This document shows, piece by piece, positions 35,665-44,903 of a stretch of DNA of 64,000 nt; the stretch's first letter is position 1; each line of letters begins with the position of its first letter. The notes under the pieces were generated by a model. That model was not told where the DNA came from. It was given only the letters and a program-made list of their open reading frames with translations, and did no database searches. Source of the stretch: Spongiihabitans sp963422685 (GTDB taxonomy: Bacteria > Pseudomonadota > Gammaproteobacteria > Arenicellales > Poriferihabitantaceae); assembly GCA_963422685.1 (NCBI GenBank), contig OY730442.1, positions 930,001-994,000 on the forward strand, in the 5' to 3' direction. The translations under genes and the position numbers were made by a program.

Positions 35665-38220
35665 CTACTGCACAGCCAGCGCAGGATCAATGATACGGGG
35701 AGTCAAAAATACTAATAATTCGGTTCTGTTGTCCCGGGATGTTCGCTTGCGAAACAATTTACCGATAAGTGGCAGGTCGCCAAGAACAGGCACCTTAGTC
35801 ACGTTTTGCGTATCTTCCTGGGTATAAATACCACCGATGACCACGGTTTCGCCGTTTTCCAACAGCGCCTGGGTGTTAATCCGCTTGGTGTTTACCGTAT
35901 CAACATTGGCGGCGACAAACGAATCGTTGGTGATATCGACATCCAGAATAACCTTGTCATCCGGTGTAATTTGCGGCAGCACGGTTAAACTCAGAACGGC
36001 TTTTTGACCCTGTGATGCAGATGTCCCGAATGCCGACCCGAAGGTGGTCAGTCGCTCCTGCCCCTGTTCAATATTGGCCGAATGTTTGTCGGTGGTGAGT
36101 ATTTTTGGATTGGCCAGGACTCGCCCGCGGCCTTCGGCTTGCAATGCGGAAATTTCCAAATCAAGCAGGTTTAAATACCCCGATCCCAGCTTGGCCAGGG
36201 TAAAGGCATATTGCGCGGCGGGGTCATTGCCGATTGACCCGGCCGGGAGATTGACACTCAGAGCATCGTCATTCACCTCGGTTAAACCCTCATTGCGAAC
36301 ACGATTGGTATTTTCGATTGAGCCGCTGCCGAATACATCGCCGAGGTTAGTAGAACTGCCCCGCAAACGCGCCTGCTGGGTCACCTGGGTGAAACCCAGT
36401 CGTGCGCCGATGTTTCTGCTGAAATCATCGTATGCCTCAACAATCCGGGTTTCGATCTGAACCTGACGAACAGGAATATCCAGCTTGGCGATGAGTTTTT
36501 TGATTTCTTTAAGCTTGCTGGCGGTGTCCTGAATCAAAATTGAATTGGTACGGCCATCTACGGAGACGCTGCCGCGCTCGGACAGCAGTGAATTCTTTTC
36601 TGTTTCGATTTCATTAACGGTTACGCTGCCGAACGCGGATTGGGTAAATCCGGTTTCTACCGCCTTGACTGACTTCAAAATCGCTGCGATGTCTTCCACT
36701 TTGGCATAGCTGACCTTGATCAACTCGCTCACCATGGGTTCAAGTTCTCCCACTTCCTGTTGCGCCTCCAGCGCCTGTTTTTCTTTGGCTGCGATTTCAT
36801 CTGCCGGGGCTACCCAGGCCACATTGCCTTTCTGGCGCATCGCCAGCCCTTTGGTTTGCAGAATCACGTCCAGCGCCTGGTCCCAGGGAACATCTTTAAG
36901 CCGCAGCGACAGGTCGCCGGTGATGGAGTCGCTGGTTACAAAATTCAGGTCGGTGAAATCGGCGATAACCTGCAAAGCCGCGCGCACGCTGATTTTTTGA
37001 AAATTGAGTGATAATCGGTCGCCTTTGTAGCCAAACTCGTCGGTATTTTCGGCTTCAATTTCAACCTTGGTCAGCGGTGAAACATCCACAACCAGAGTTG
37101 GCCCGGATTGTACAGAGGACTGCTTGTACTGCGTATGCGCCGATACAATGAGTTTTGCATTCCGCCCATCCGCATAGGTATCGATATACGACACAGGTGT
37201 TGCGAAATCGATCACATCCAGACGCTGCTCAAGCGCCGGCGGAATGGAGGTGTCGGCAAACAGCGCAACAATTTCCGAACCTTGATCCCGTAAATCTACG
37301 GCGACTTCGCTGTCCGATAATTTCACAATGATACGACCGCCGCCGTTGGCTGTGCGACGAAAATCAACGCTTGTGATTGAATGCGCCGCCGGTTTCTCTT
37401 CGGTGCTAAACTGGCTTGTAAGCGTCTCGGCCCCAGATTTGGCCATAGCAGCCGCTGAAGAAGCATTTGCACCCACTGTCAGCACAAAACCAGAATCCAC
37501 CCTGATCAGACTATAGTCTGCGGGATTGTGCAAATTCAGTACCAGCCGCATCCTGTCATCGTCTTCGGCGATGACCATACTTGTCAGGGAAGAAATATCC
37601 ACGGGAAAAACTCTTTGTCCCGAAGCATTGGTGACGCCATAAAAATCAAGCGCAATTCGTGGCGGCTCTACCGTCTTGAATACGGTTGGGTGGTCAATGC
37701 TGCCATCCATCAGGAGGTCAATCTGTACCCGGTTTGCGCTGATTCTGGAAAATTTCAGGCGGGTTAACTGGTTGCCCGAACCGTTGCCGCTATGATCGTC
37801 ATTATTGCCAACTGCGGTAATTTCCCGCACCGGAGCCGCTGCAAGGCCGCTGTTTACCGCATGGATACTCGCCTGGCCTGCATCGGAAAGCACAAATTGG
37901 GCCTTGATATTATTGCCGCCGGCCATGGCTGTGGTGCTTCGAGCAATTCCTTTTGGCGGTAATTGACGGGTGTTCGAACTTACCCGGGTTTCTTCAGGCC
38001 GCAGTTCAACGACATGACCATCAGCCGATTGATTGATGACATGTCCCGGGAGTGCGTCCAGGTCGGGCGCCAACACCCGGGTATCGCCGGTGCCTCCAGT
38101 CCAGGTCATGCTGCTGACCTGGGATGCCGTCGCTGTTGCCATCAGCGCACAGGCTGCGACAACCGTGACAAAGGTCAGCAGGTTAATCGGTCTGGTCGCA
38201 CAATCCTTCATCAGCTTCAT
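35665..38220 (-). CDS. pilQ: type IV pilus outer membrane secretin
   Basis: The 851-aa outer membrane secretin has a cleavable signal peptide (LLTFVTVVAACALMATATAS) and AMIN domains for peptidoglycan binding in the first half. An STN/N0 domain (LSLNFQKISVRAALQVIAD) follows, then an N1 ring and the C-terminal secretin barrel, starting near QVQIETRIVEAYDDFSRNIG and including VIGGIYTQEDTQ. I use the ATG at 38220, which yields the signal peptide directly. It forms the channel for pilus exit. It is somewhat longer than the PilQ proteins of about 700 aa, owing to the AMIN region. It closes the pilMNOPQ operon. Confidence 0.94.
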   Translation of the reverse strand: MKLMKDCATRPINLLTFVTVVAACALMATATASQVSSMTWTGGTGDTRVLAPDLDALPGHVINQSADGHVVELRPEETRVSSNTRQLPPKGIARSTTAMAGGNNIKAQFVLSDAGQASIHAVNSGLAAAPVREITAVGNNDDHSGNGSGNQLTRLKFSRISANRVQIDLLMDGSIDHPTVFKTVEPPRIALDFYGVTNASGQRVFPVDISSLTSMVIAEDDDRMRLVLNLHNPADYSLIRVDSGFVLTVGANASSAAAMAKSGAETLTSQFSTEEKPAAHSITSVDFRRTANGGGRIIVKLSDSEVAVDLRDQGSEIVALFADTSIPPALEQRLDVIDFATPVSYIDTYADGRNAKLIVSAHTQYKQSSVQSGPTLVVDVSPLTKVEIEAENTDEFGYKGDRLSLNFQKISVRAALQVIADFTDLNFVTSDSITGDLSLRLKDVPWDQALDVILQTKGLAMRQKGNVAWVAPADEIAAKEKQALEAQQEVGELEPMVSELIKVSYAKVEDIAAILKSVKAVETGFTQSAFGSVTVNEIETEKNSLLSERGSVSVDGRTNSILIQDTASKLKEIKKLIAKLDIPVRQVQIETRIVEAYDDFSRNIGARLGFTQVTQQARLRGSSTNLGDVFGSGSIENTNRVRNEGLTEVNDDALSVNLPAGSIGNDPAAQYAFTLAKLGSGYLNLLDLEISALQAEGRGRVLANPKILTTDKHSANIEQGQERLTTFGSAFGTSASQGQKAVLSLTVLPQITPDDKVILDVDITNDSFVAANVDTVNTKRINTQALLENGETVVIGGIYTQEDTQNVTKVPVLGDLPLIGKLFRKRTSRDNRTELLVFLTPRIIDPALAVQ

Positions 38221-38387
38221 GGTGATTTTTATGCGCTGCGCATGACCATTCTGATAGTTCAAGGATTGCTCTGGAAAAATATTTTTGCAACAGCCCAACA
38301 TAGATGTCCCCAAATGTCGAAAATGACGGAATCCTTATCTTGGACACTTATTATATTCTTATTTAGATATAATACACAACTTAATGA

Positions 38388-38930
38388 TTATTCTACTAAA
38401 ATAATATTTTCCGATCGTTTGTTCCAGTTTCCTGCGGAATTCCTTAGGAGCTCAACAACTTCAAGTTTATTGCCTTTTATACTGATAATTTCGCCAAAAT
38501 TCTTGCCGATATAGTTTCCTGCTGCGACCCGGTGTACGGTGCTGTCTGGCGCCTTGATAATGGCCCAGTCCCTACCATTCTGATGCATAAGTCCGACCAG
38601 ACTGAGCGCATCAATAGGATAGGCTTCAAGCGGTTCTTTTCGCCGGGTCAGGTCAGGACCGTTGACCCCCCCCCCCCCCGAGATATCCTCAGTCGCTGCA
38701 GCCTGAATGCGCAGGTTTGCGGTGTCGAATGGGTCAATCTGGCCGGACGCGGTATATATGAAGACCTCGGCCGGGCGAAGCGGCGGCAGCGGCTCCACTT
38801 CCGGGACATGATTTTTAAATGCTTCTGCCGTAAAGGCTTTTAGATCTGTGGCTTCCGTGTTCCTGTCACACCCGCTCAAAATCAAGCCAGCCAGGATGAC
38901 TGGAACAAGCGCTAAAGAAGAACCAGTCAT
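38388..38930 (-). CDS. pilP: type IV pilus inner membrane lipoprotein, with internal poly-G tract
   Basis: The 180-aa lipoprotein has a signal ending in the lipobox LILSGC (Cys about residue 21). The C-terminal HR domain that binds the secretin is visible around YPIDALSLVGLMHQNG and VAAGNYIGKNFGEI. PilP joins PilNO in the inner membrane to PilQ. Residues around ISGGGGV are encoded by 14 consecutive G (38666-38679 on the plus strand as C), inside the linker after the N-terminal region. Gain or loss of one base would truncate the protein before its HR domain. It overlaps pilO by 4 nt. Confidence 0.92.
   Translation of the reverse strand: MTGSSLALVPVILAGLILSGCDRNTEATDLKAFTAEAFKNHVPEVEPLPPLRPAEVFIYTASGQIDPFDTANLRIQAAATEDISGGGGVNGPDLTRRKEPLEAYPIDALSLVGLMHQNGRDWAIIKAPDSTVHRVAAGNYIGKNFGEIISIKGNKLEVVELLRNSAGNWNKRSENIILVE
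38666..38679 (-). repeat. 14-nt homopolymer (G on coding strand) inside pilP
   Basis: Fourteen consecutive C on the plus strand (G on the coding strand) make TCG-GGG-GGG-GGG-GGG-G.. within pilP. Tracts this long are prone to slippage during replication, the mechanism of contingency loci in Neisseria and Campylobacter. Confidence 0.95.
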
Positions 38931-39547
38931 CCACTCACCTGTTCTTCGGCATCAGTGGTCTGATCGGCATTTTCTTCTGGATACTGGTAGGTGAACAAAT
39001 CCGCCTTCATGACCAGCTCCTGGTCCGCTCCCCGACTGATATTCATATCGCCCAGGGTGACGATTCTGGGCAGTGATGCCAGGTCGCTGATAAATTCTGC
39101 CAGTTGATGAAATCTTCCTGTTACTACAATTGCAATGGGCAGGGTAATATAAAATTCGTCTGTGCGTGGATCTGACGGCTTGAATTGCTGGAATTTAAGC
39201 CCTCGTGCCAGACCTGCCTGGGAAATATCGATGAGTAGCTCGGGCACTTCGGTCTGGTTGGGCAGTTGTTTCAATACCACGCCGAAACGATCCCGAATTT
39301 CCAGCATTTGCGCCTGATATGCGGGCAAATTTACCACCAGTTTTTTCTTCGCCAGAAAGGTGGTGCGCAACTGCTGTTCGCTGTCCTCCAGTCTGGTCAA
39401 TGCCTGCTGCTCTGGCTCAATCAGGAATTTATAGCCGCCGGCCAGTATTCCCACAGCGACCAGGATCGACATGGCCCATCGAAACCATATCGGCCAGGAC
39501 GAGATATCCGCCAGGTTAATGTCTTCCAGTTCAGAAAAATCAATCAT
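38927..39547 (-). CDS. pilO: type IV pilus inner membrane protein PilO
   Basis: The 206-aa bitopic protein has a TM helix (WAMSILVAVGILAGGYKFLI), a coiled segment and a PilO periplasmic fold with the family stretch LPIAIVVTGRFHQLAEFISD. It pairs with PilN to align the inner membrane machinery with the secretin through PilP. Overlap of 4 nt with pilN and with pilP implies coupled translation. Confidence 0.93.
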   Translation of the reverse strand: MIDFSELEDINLADISSWPIWFRWAMSILVAVGILAGGYKFLIEPEQQALTRLEDSEQQLRTTFLAKKKLVVNLPAYQAQMLEIRDRFGVVLKQLPNQTEVPELLIDISQAGLARGLKFQQFKPSDPRTDEFYITLPIAIVVTGRFHQLAEFISDLASLPRIVTLGDMNISRGADQELVMKADLFTYQYPEENADQTTDAEEQVSG

Positions 39548-40107
39548 AATGACTCCTCGGCAATCCGGGTATTTTGCTCGGTAAGCTGGAGGTCAAATTC
39601 GCTTAACCGCACCCCTTCCGACGGCATGACGTTGATTACTTTTAGCTCGGGGTTGGCAAACCAGTCCGAAGAATCCATACGATCCATCAAATTCGATACC
39701 CGCGCATTGGATTGCGCTGTTCCGGTAAACCCGAAATTCCTTCCTTTCTTGTCCATGGAAGTGAAATACACGCCATCCGGGAGCTTTCGCACAATGTCGT
39801 CAAACACATGCACCACTTGTGTGCGTTGGCTTTGTAAATTTTGTATGACTTCCATTCTCGCGATCAAAGCGTCTTTTTTTGATCGCAATATATCAATTTC
39901 CTCAATTTCTGCATTCAGCCTGGTGATTTCTGCGGTCAAATAGTCGTTCCGTTGTTTCTGGTTATCCTGCAATCTTTGCAGATAACGGTGCCCGCTGAGT
40001 ATCAATGCGCCGCAAATTATCCAGATAGCGCCGCAATAGAACAACATCCTGCGGTCCCGAACCCGCCTTTTTTCCTCCCGCCACGGTAATAAGTTGATGC
40101 CATTCAT
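39544..40107 (-). CDS. pilN: type IV pilus inner membrane protein PilN
   Basis: The 187-aa bitopic protein begins MNGINLLPWREEKRRVRDRR, the cytoplasmic motif bound by PilM. One TM helix (FYCGAIWIICGALILSGH) and a ferredoxin-like periplasmic domain follow. It heterodimerises with PilO. The start overlaps the pilM stop by 4 nt. Confidence 0.95.
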   Translation of the reverse strand: MNGINLLPWREEKRRVRDRRMLFYCGAIWIICGALILSGHRYLQRLQDNQKQRNDYLTAEITRLNAEIEEIDILRSKKDALIARMEVIQNLQSQRTQVVHVFDDIVRKLPDGVYFTSMDKKGRNFGFTGTAQSNARVSNLMDRMDSSDWFANPELKVINVMPSEGVRLSEFDLQLTEQNTRIAEESL

Positions 40108-41165
40108 TCCAGCCCCCGCATCGCCAGGCCACTGGCAATTGCCAAAGAAGGGATAGCCTTGCGAAATTTGTCCTGGTCGATTTTTGCACCAATTCGGGTT
40201 GCGGCAAAGGGATTCATTATCGCAGTGGGCACTTCAACCCTTTTTTCTATGACCTTGTCTATATTCCCGATATGCGCGCAACCGCCGGTAATCATCAGGT
40301 CATCTATCTTGTTGTAGGTGCTCGACGAGTAAAAGAATTGCAGAGATCGCAGAATTTCCTGGATCAATGTTTTGACAAACGGTTTGAGGACATCGGATTT
40401 GAAACTTGCGGGCAAATCGCCTTTTCGCAAGGAAATCAACCCTTCATCATGCGGCGTTCCGTATTTTTGATTAATACTGTTGATGAGTTGATGACCGCCG
40501 AACGGGGTTTCGCGAGTGTAAATAATCTGATTATTGTGAAATACCATAAATCGGCTGCTGTTGGAACCAAAATCAATCAGTGCGCTTGTGCGTTTGGCGT
40601 CAGCCTCCACTGTGGTTTGACGGATTAGTCCATGCACGCGACCCAGGGTAAGCGTGTCCACGTCCACGACCGCAGGCTCCATACTCGCCTCTTCCAGCAC
40701 CACAACCAGGTCTTCAATCACATCCTTGCGACAAACGACTATTTGTATATCATCCTGTCCGGGAGATTTCGCGGACTTGCCCAGATGAATGTAATCGATA
40801 TTTACTTCATCCAACCCATGGTGCGCGATCCTTTCTGCTTCGATTTCAACCAGTGATTCCAGCTCGTCATCACGTAAATCCGTTGCAAAGGAAACCACTT
40901 TTGACATCACATTGTGCGCTGTGATACAGATTGCCGCCCGTCTAGCTTTCGACCCGGAACGCTTAATTGCCCGCTGCAATGAATTCGCCACCTGCTCAAT
41001 ATCCTTTATTTTATGATCAACAATCAAGCCTGGAGCCAATGGCTCAAATGCGTATCGCTCAACCACTATAGCGCCACCGGATTTTCTCAGCTCTAGGACC
41101 TTGATGGCGGTGGCGCCAATGTCAATTCCGATAATTTTCCTTCGCTTCTTGGTCGAAAACAGCAA
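40104..41165 (-). CDS. pilM: type IV pilus assembly ATPase-like PilM
   Basis: The 353-aa actin-like cytoplasmic protein has the phosphate-binding start IGIDIGATAIKVLEL and the second phosphate/adenosine region around ALIDFGSNSSRFMVF. MITGGCAHIGNIDKVIE completes the fold. It binds the N-terminus of PilN and helps organise the pilus base. The start is a TTG preceded by GAGGA at 7 nt. It heads the pilMNOPQ operon and is divergent from the PBP1A gene. Confidence 0.95.
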   Translation of the reverse strand: MLFSTKKRRKIIGIDIGATAIKVLELRKSGGAIVVERYAFEPLAPGLIVDHKIKDIEQVANSLQRAIKRSGSKARRAAICITAHNVMSKVVSFATDLRDDELESLVEIEAERIAHHGLDEVNIDYIHLGKSAKSPGQDDIQIVVCRKDVIEDLVVVLEEASMEPAVVDVDTLTLGRVHGLIRQTTVEADAKRTSALIDFGSNSSRFMVFHNNQIIYTRETPFGGHQLINSINQKYGTPHDEGLISLRKGDLPASFKSDVLKPFVKTLIQEILRSLQFFYSSSTYNKIDDLMITGGCAHIGNIDKVIEKRVEVPTAIMNPFAATRIGAKIDQDKFRKAIPSLAIASGLAMRGLE

Positions 41166-41375
41166 TTCGATTCCTCATTAATGCTAAAAATTTGCTGTCG
41201 CACAGTCCCTGCCAGCATGAACATCACAACCCGCAACAACCCCTGCTCATTAACGCTATAATAACCGCTGAAACAGAAGTTTTGAAAGGTTTTTGTTTTG
41301 GCCAGAGTCGTCGGGCCAGTCTTATATCCCCGAAAACCAGCGACAATTTATCCGGGTCATCGAATTTAAACCGCA

Positions 41376-43835
41376 ATGCGCCTCTTCCTGAAGATATTGA
41401 TCAAGCTGTTCTCAATTGGCCTTGTTCTGGCTGTTTCGATGGCGATTGGTCTTGCTCTTTATGCCTCGACACTGATATCTGGTCTGCCCACAGTGGAAGA
41501 GATTCGACAAATTCCTTTGAATATTCCTTTGCGAATATACAGCGCAGACGGAAAACTGATCGCTGAATATGGCAATGAGCGGCGCATTCCACTGACTCTG
41601 GATAAAACCCCGCCGCTGCTGATAGATGCCATTCTGGTAACAGAAGACGACCGGTTTTATCACCATACCGGGGTAGACTTCCCGGGCCTGGCGAGAGCGG
41701 CGATCAGCAACTTTTTGAGCCGTTCAAAGGGGCAGGGGGCGAGCACCATTACCATGCAGGTCGCACGTAATGTTTTTTTGAATCCTGAAAAAACCTATGT
41801 CCGCAAGCTCAAGGAAATTTTGCTGGCGTTTAATATTGAGCGCGCTTTGACCAAAGATGAAATCCTTGAGTTATATCTGAACAAGGTTTTTCTCGGCCAT
41901 CGCGCCTATGGTTTTGCCGCCGCCGCAAAAGTTTATTATGGCGAAGAGTTAGCGAATCTGAGCGTGCCGGAAATCGCCATGCTGGCCGGATTACCGAAAG
42001 CCCCTTCGCGCGACAACCCTATTTCCAATCCGCAGCGCGCCAGGGAAAGGCGAGCCTATGTACTGAAACGATTGCATGAACTGGGCAGAATTGATGGATT
42101 GGGTCTGGAAGCTGCACGCAATGCGCCGATCACCGCCAGGCCGCATGCAGCCGATGTGGATATTCAGGCGCCGTACATTGCCGAAATGGCGCGTCAGTTG
42201 GTATATGAACGATTTGGTGAGGAGGCGTATCGGCGTGGCCTGAGCGTGACCGTGACAATTAATAGTGAATATCAGCTACAGGCAGATAAATCACTGCGAA
42301 AAGGGCTGCTCGATTATGATTTGCGGCACGGTTATAAAGGCGCGGTCGGCCACTTGTCGCTGGACCAGGGCTTTGGCGAAGAGCGGGATACTGAAATTCT
42401 CGAAGCGCTCGGTAAATTTCCCGAGAGCAGGGAAATAGTGCCTGGGGTGGTAACCGAACTGCATGAAAAATCTTTTCAGGCCTTCACTTCAAGGCGGGAA
42501 ATCATAACGGTCGGCTGGGAAAATTTGCATTGGGCCAGAAAACATTTAAGCTCAAATGCCTTGGGGCCCGAACTGACTGCTGTGGATGAGGTGCTTAAAA
42601 CCGGCGATATTGTTTACCTGCGGGAAATAGCGCAAGGCGAATGGATGTTATCCCAACTACCTGAAGTTTCCGGCGCTCTGGTCAGTCTGGATTGCCATAG
42701 CGGTGCTATTCTGGCGCTTAGCGGCGGTTTTGACTATTATTTGAGCAAGTTCAATCGCGCAACTCAAGCCGAAAGACAGCCCGGTTCCAATATAAAGCCG
42801 TTTATTTATTCCGCTGCACTGGAAAACGGATTTACCCCCGGCAGCCTGGTTAGCGCCGCGCCAATCGTTGTCGACGATTCGCTTGAAGGCGTATGGCGGC
42901 CCCAGAATTACAGCAAGAAATTTTTCGGGCCAACACCACTGCGAAAAGCCCTGAGCCTGTCGCTAAACCTGGTTTCTGTTCGATTACTGCGCGCTATGGG
43001 AATAGATAATACCGTGAACCATCTTGCGAAATTTGGATTCGACCCGGAGAAACTTCCGAAAAATCTTTCCCTGGCCCTGGGCAGCACCTCAGTAACGCCG
43101 CTGAATCTGGCTTCGAGTTTTGCGGTTTTGGCCAATGGCGGCAAAAAAATTACGCCCTATCTGATTGAAAAAATTGAGGATGCAGCAGGCAACCGGATTG
43201 AACTGCCGCTGGCGACTTGCGATGATTGCGAAGCTGCTCTGGCCAGCCAACCGGGTGATAACGATCCGGAAATTATCGATGAATCAACCGCTGCGCCCAA
43301 TGCAAAGATGCCTGAACAAACCGCCAGGCAGGATATTCGGGACAGTGGCGGGATTTCACCGCAGAACGCTTTTCTGATGCAAAGCCTGCTTAAACAGGTC
43401 ATCCTGACCGGCACCGGAAGGCGTGCATTGGCACTGAATCGTTCTGATTTGGCCGGGAAAACCGGCACCACAAATAATTTTCGTGATGCCTGGTTTTCCG
43501 GATTCAATCCAGATGTAAATACCACTGTATTCGTGGGCTTTGATGAACCATCACATCTCGGCAACCGGGAATCCGGCGCCTCCGCAGCGCTACCCATCTG
43601 GGCTGATTTTATGCAGCGAGTGCTCCAGGACTACCCGGAAAAACCAGAATCCATACCTGAAAATATAACCACCCGCTTTATCAACAAACACAGTGGAATG
43701 GTCACATCCAAAGATGACCCGGACGGATATTTTGAGTACTTTCTGGCGGGAACAGAACCGGATAATCCGGTTGAGCCTGCCGGGATAAAAAACAGTTCCA
43801 GCGAAAAAAAATCTGTTACCGAAACTTTATTCTAG
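41376..43835 (+). CDS. mrcA: class A penicillin-binding protein 1A (bifunctional transglycosylase/transpeptidase)
   Basis: The 819-aa inner membrane protein builds peptidoglycan. One N-terminal TM helix (SIGLVLAVSMAIGLALYAS) leads to a GT51 glycosyltransferase domain with EDDRFYHHTGVDFPG and GASTITMQVARN. After the OB-like domain come the transpeptidase motifs SxxK (GSNIKPFIYS), SxN (SLNLVSVR) and KTG (KTGTTNNF). It is divergent from pilM as in Pseudomonas-like gene order. TATAAT near 41257 may be part of its promoter. The C-terminal tail after the KTG motif is moderately long, as is usual for PBP1A. Confidence 0.95.
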   Translation: MRLFLKILIKLFSIGLVLAVSMAIGLALYASTLISGLPTVEEIRQIPLNIPLRIYSADGKLIAEYGNERRIPLTLDKTPPLLIDAILVTEDDRFYHHTGVDFPGLARAAISNFLSRSKGQGASTITMQVARNVFLNPEKTYVRKLKEILLAFNIERALTKDEILELYLNKVFLGHRAYGFAAAAKVYYGEELANLSVPEIAMLAGLPKAPSRDNPISNPQRARERRAYVLKRLHELGRIDGLGLEAARNAPITARPHAADVDIQAPYIAEMARQLVYERFGEEAYRRGLSVTVTINSEYQLQADKSLRKGLLDYDLRHGYKGAVGHLSLDQGFGEERDTEILEALGKFPESREIVPGVVTELHEKSFQAFTSRREIITVGWENLHWARKHLSSNALGPELTAVDEVLKTGDIVYLREIAQGEWMLSQLPEVSGALVSLDCHSGAILALSGGFDYYLSKFNRATQAERQPGSNIKPFIYSAALENGFTPGSLVSAAPIVVDDSLEGVWRPQNYSKKFFGPTPLRKALSLSLNLVSVRLLRAMGIDNTVNHLAKFGFDPEKLPKNLSLALGSTSVTPLNLASSFAVLANGGKKITPYLIEKIEDAAGNRIELPLATCDDCEAALASQPGDNDPEIIDESTAAPNAKMPEQTARQDIRDSGGISPQNAFLMQSLLKQVILTGTGRRALALNRSDLAGKTGTTNNFRDAWFSGFNPDVNTTVFVGFDEPSHLGNRESGASAALPIWADFMQRVLQDYPEKPESIPENITTRFINKHSGMVTSKDDPDGYFEYFLAGTEPDNPVEPAGIKNSSSEKKSVTETLF

Positions 43836-43874
43836 GCGGTTTGTTATGGCTAAAAGGCCAAATCTGCTCTGACG

Positions 43875-44735
43875 CTAAACCCGGATAGAAATGACCTTCT
43901 TCATTTTTTCCATGGCGCACTTTTCGATCTGGCGTATTCTTTCTGCCGACACGCCATACTCATCGGCCAGATCATGTAAAGTAGGTTTGTCATCGCTCAA
44001 CCATCGACGAGTGACGATATCCTTGCTGCGTGCATCCAGTTCCGTTAATGCTGACGCCAGTTGTCGACTGCGTTCGCAGTTTTGCTCATGGTTACTGACT
44101 ACAAGCTCGGGATCATAACGGCTGTCTCCCAGGTGTTGGGCGGGCGCCAGATAACTTTCGTCATCGTCCTGATCAACCATCGCATCGAACGCCACGTCCG
44201 TTCCACTTAACCGCGACTCCATTTCCCGAACAGTTTCGGTTTCCACCTGCATATCGGCCGCAAGTTTGTCGATCTCGGCGTCATTCATCCATCCCAGACG
44301 CGCCCTACTTTTTCTAAGATTAAAGAAAAGTTTGCGTTGTGCCTTTGTCGTTGCCACCTTGACCATGCGCCAGTTGCGCAGCACATAGTCGTATATTTCC
44401 GCACGAATCCAATGTACTGCAAAGGACACCAACCGTATATCCCGGCTGGGGTCGAAGCGTTTTACCGCTTTCATTAATCCGATGCTGCCCTCCTGAATCA
44501 GGTCAGTCAGGGGCAGCCCATACCCCATGAATCCCCGCGACACTTTAACCACATAACGAAGATGAGACATAACCAACTCACGCGCAGCCTCAAGATCACC
44601 GTCCTGGTGGTAGCGTATGGCGAGTTCGCGTTCGCGTTCTGCCGTTAAAACAGGCGCCGCATGCACGGCACGCATATAAGCGGTCAGGCTATCGCCGGGC
44701 GACAACTCAATCGCGGTTGGTAGATTCCGGGTCAT
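43875..44735 (-). CDS. rpoH: RNA polymerase sigma-32 factor
   Basis: The 286-aa heat-shock sigma factor has region 2 (DLIQEGSIGLMKAVKRFDPS, then AVHWIRAEIYDYVLRNWRMV), the RpoH box QRKLFFNLRK and region 4 with DLADEYGVSAERIRQIEK. It directs transcription of chaperone and protease genes, including probably the hslVU pair nearby. A perfect CIRCE site lies 35 bp upstream of its ATG, so HrcA, the groE repressor, would control it. Such dual wiring is unusual. Stop lies 40 nt from the convergent PBP gene. Confidence 0.96.
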   Translation of the reverse strand: MTRNLPTAIELSPGDSLTAYMRAVHAAPVLTAERERELAIRYHQDGDLEAARELVMSHLRYVVKVSRGFMGYGLPLTDLIQEGSIGLMKAVKRFDPSRDIRLVSFAVHWIRAEIYDYVLRNWRMVKVATTKAQRKLFFNLRKSRARLGWMNDAEIDKLAADMQVETETVREMESRLSGTDVAFDAMVDQDDDESYLAPAQHLGDSRYDPELVVSNHEQNCERSRQLASALTELDARSKDIVTRRWLSDDKPTLHDLADEYGVSAERIRQIEKCAMEKMKKVISIRV

Positions 44736-44769
44736 GATTTAAGTCCTCTGTTGCAAACTGGTTTAGATT

Positions 44770-44796
44770 TTAGCACTCGAAGGGTTAGAGTGCTAA
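44770..44796. promoter_or_regulatory. CIRCE element (HrcA operator) upstream of rpoH
   Basis: The sequence TTAGCACTC, nine bases, GAGTGCTAA matches the CIRCE consensus at all 18 arm positions with the exact 9-bp spacer. It lies 35 bp upstream of the rpoH ATG, where HrcA binding would block transcription or act in the leader. The hrcA gene is not in the window. Confidence 0.93.
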
Positions 44797-44903
44797 TATT
44801 TTGGATGGTTCCAGGTATCAGCATAATACTGAATAGTATATGGTTCCGTTTTTGACCGTAATTAGATGTATTTAAATGATTATAGAAGATGATATGGGAC
44901 TTA

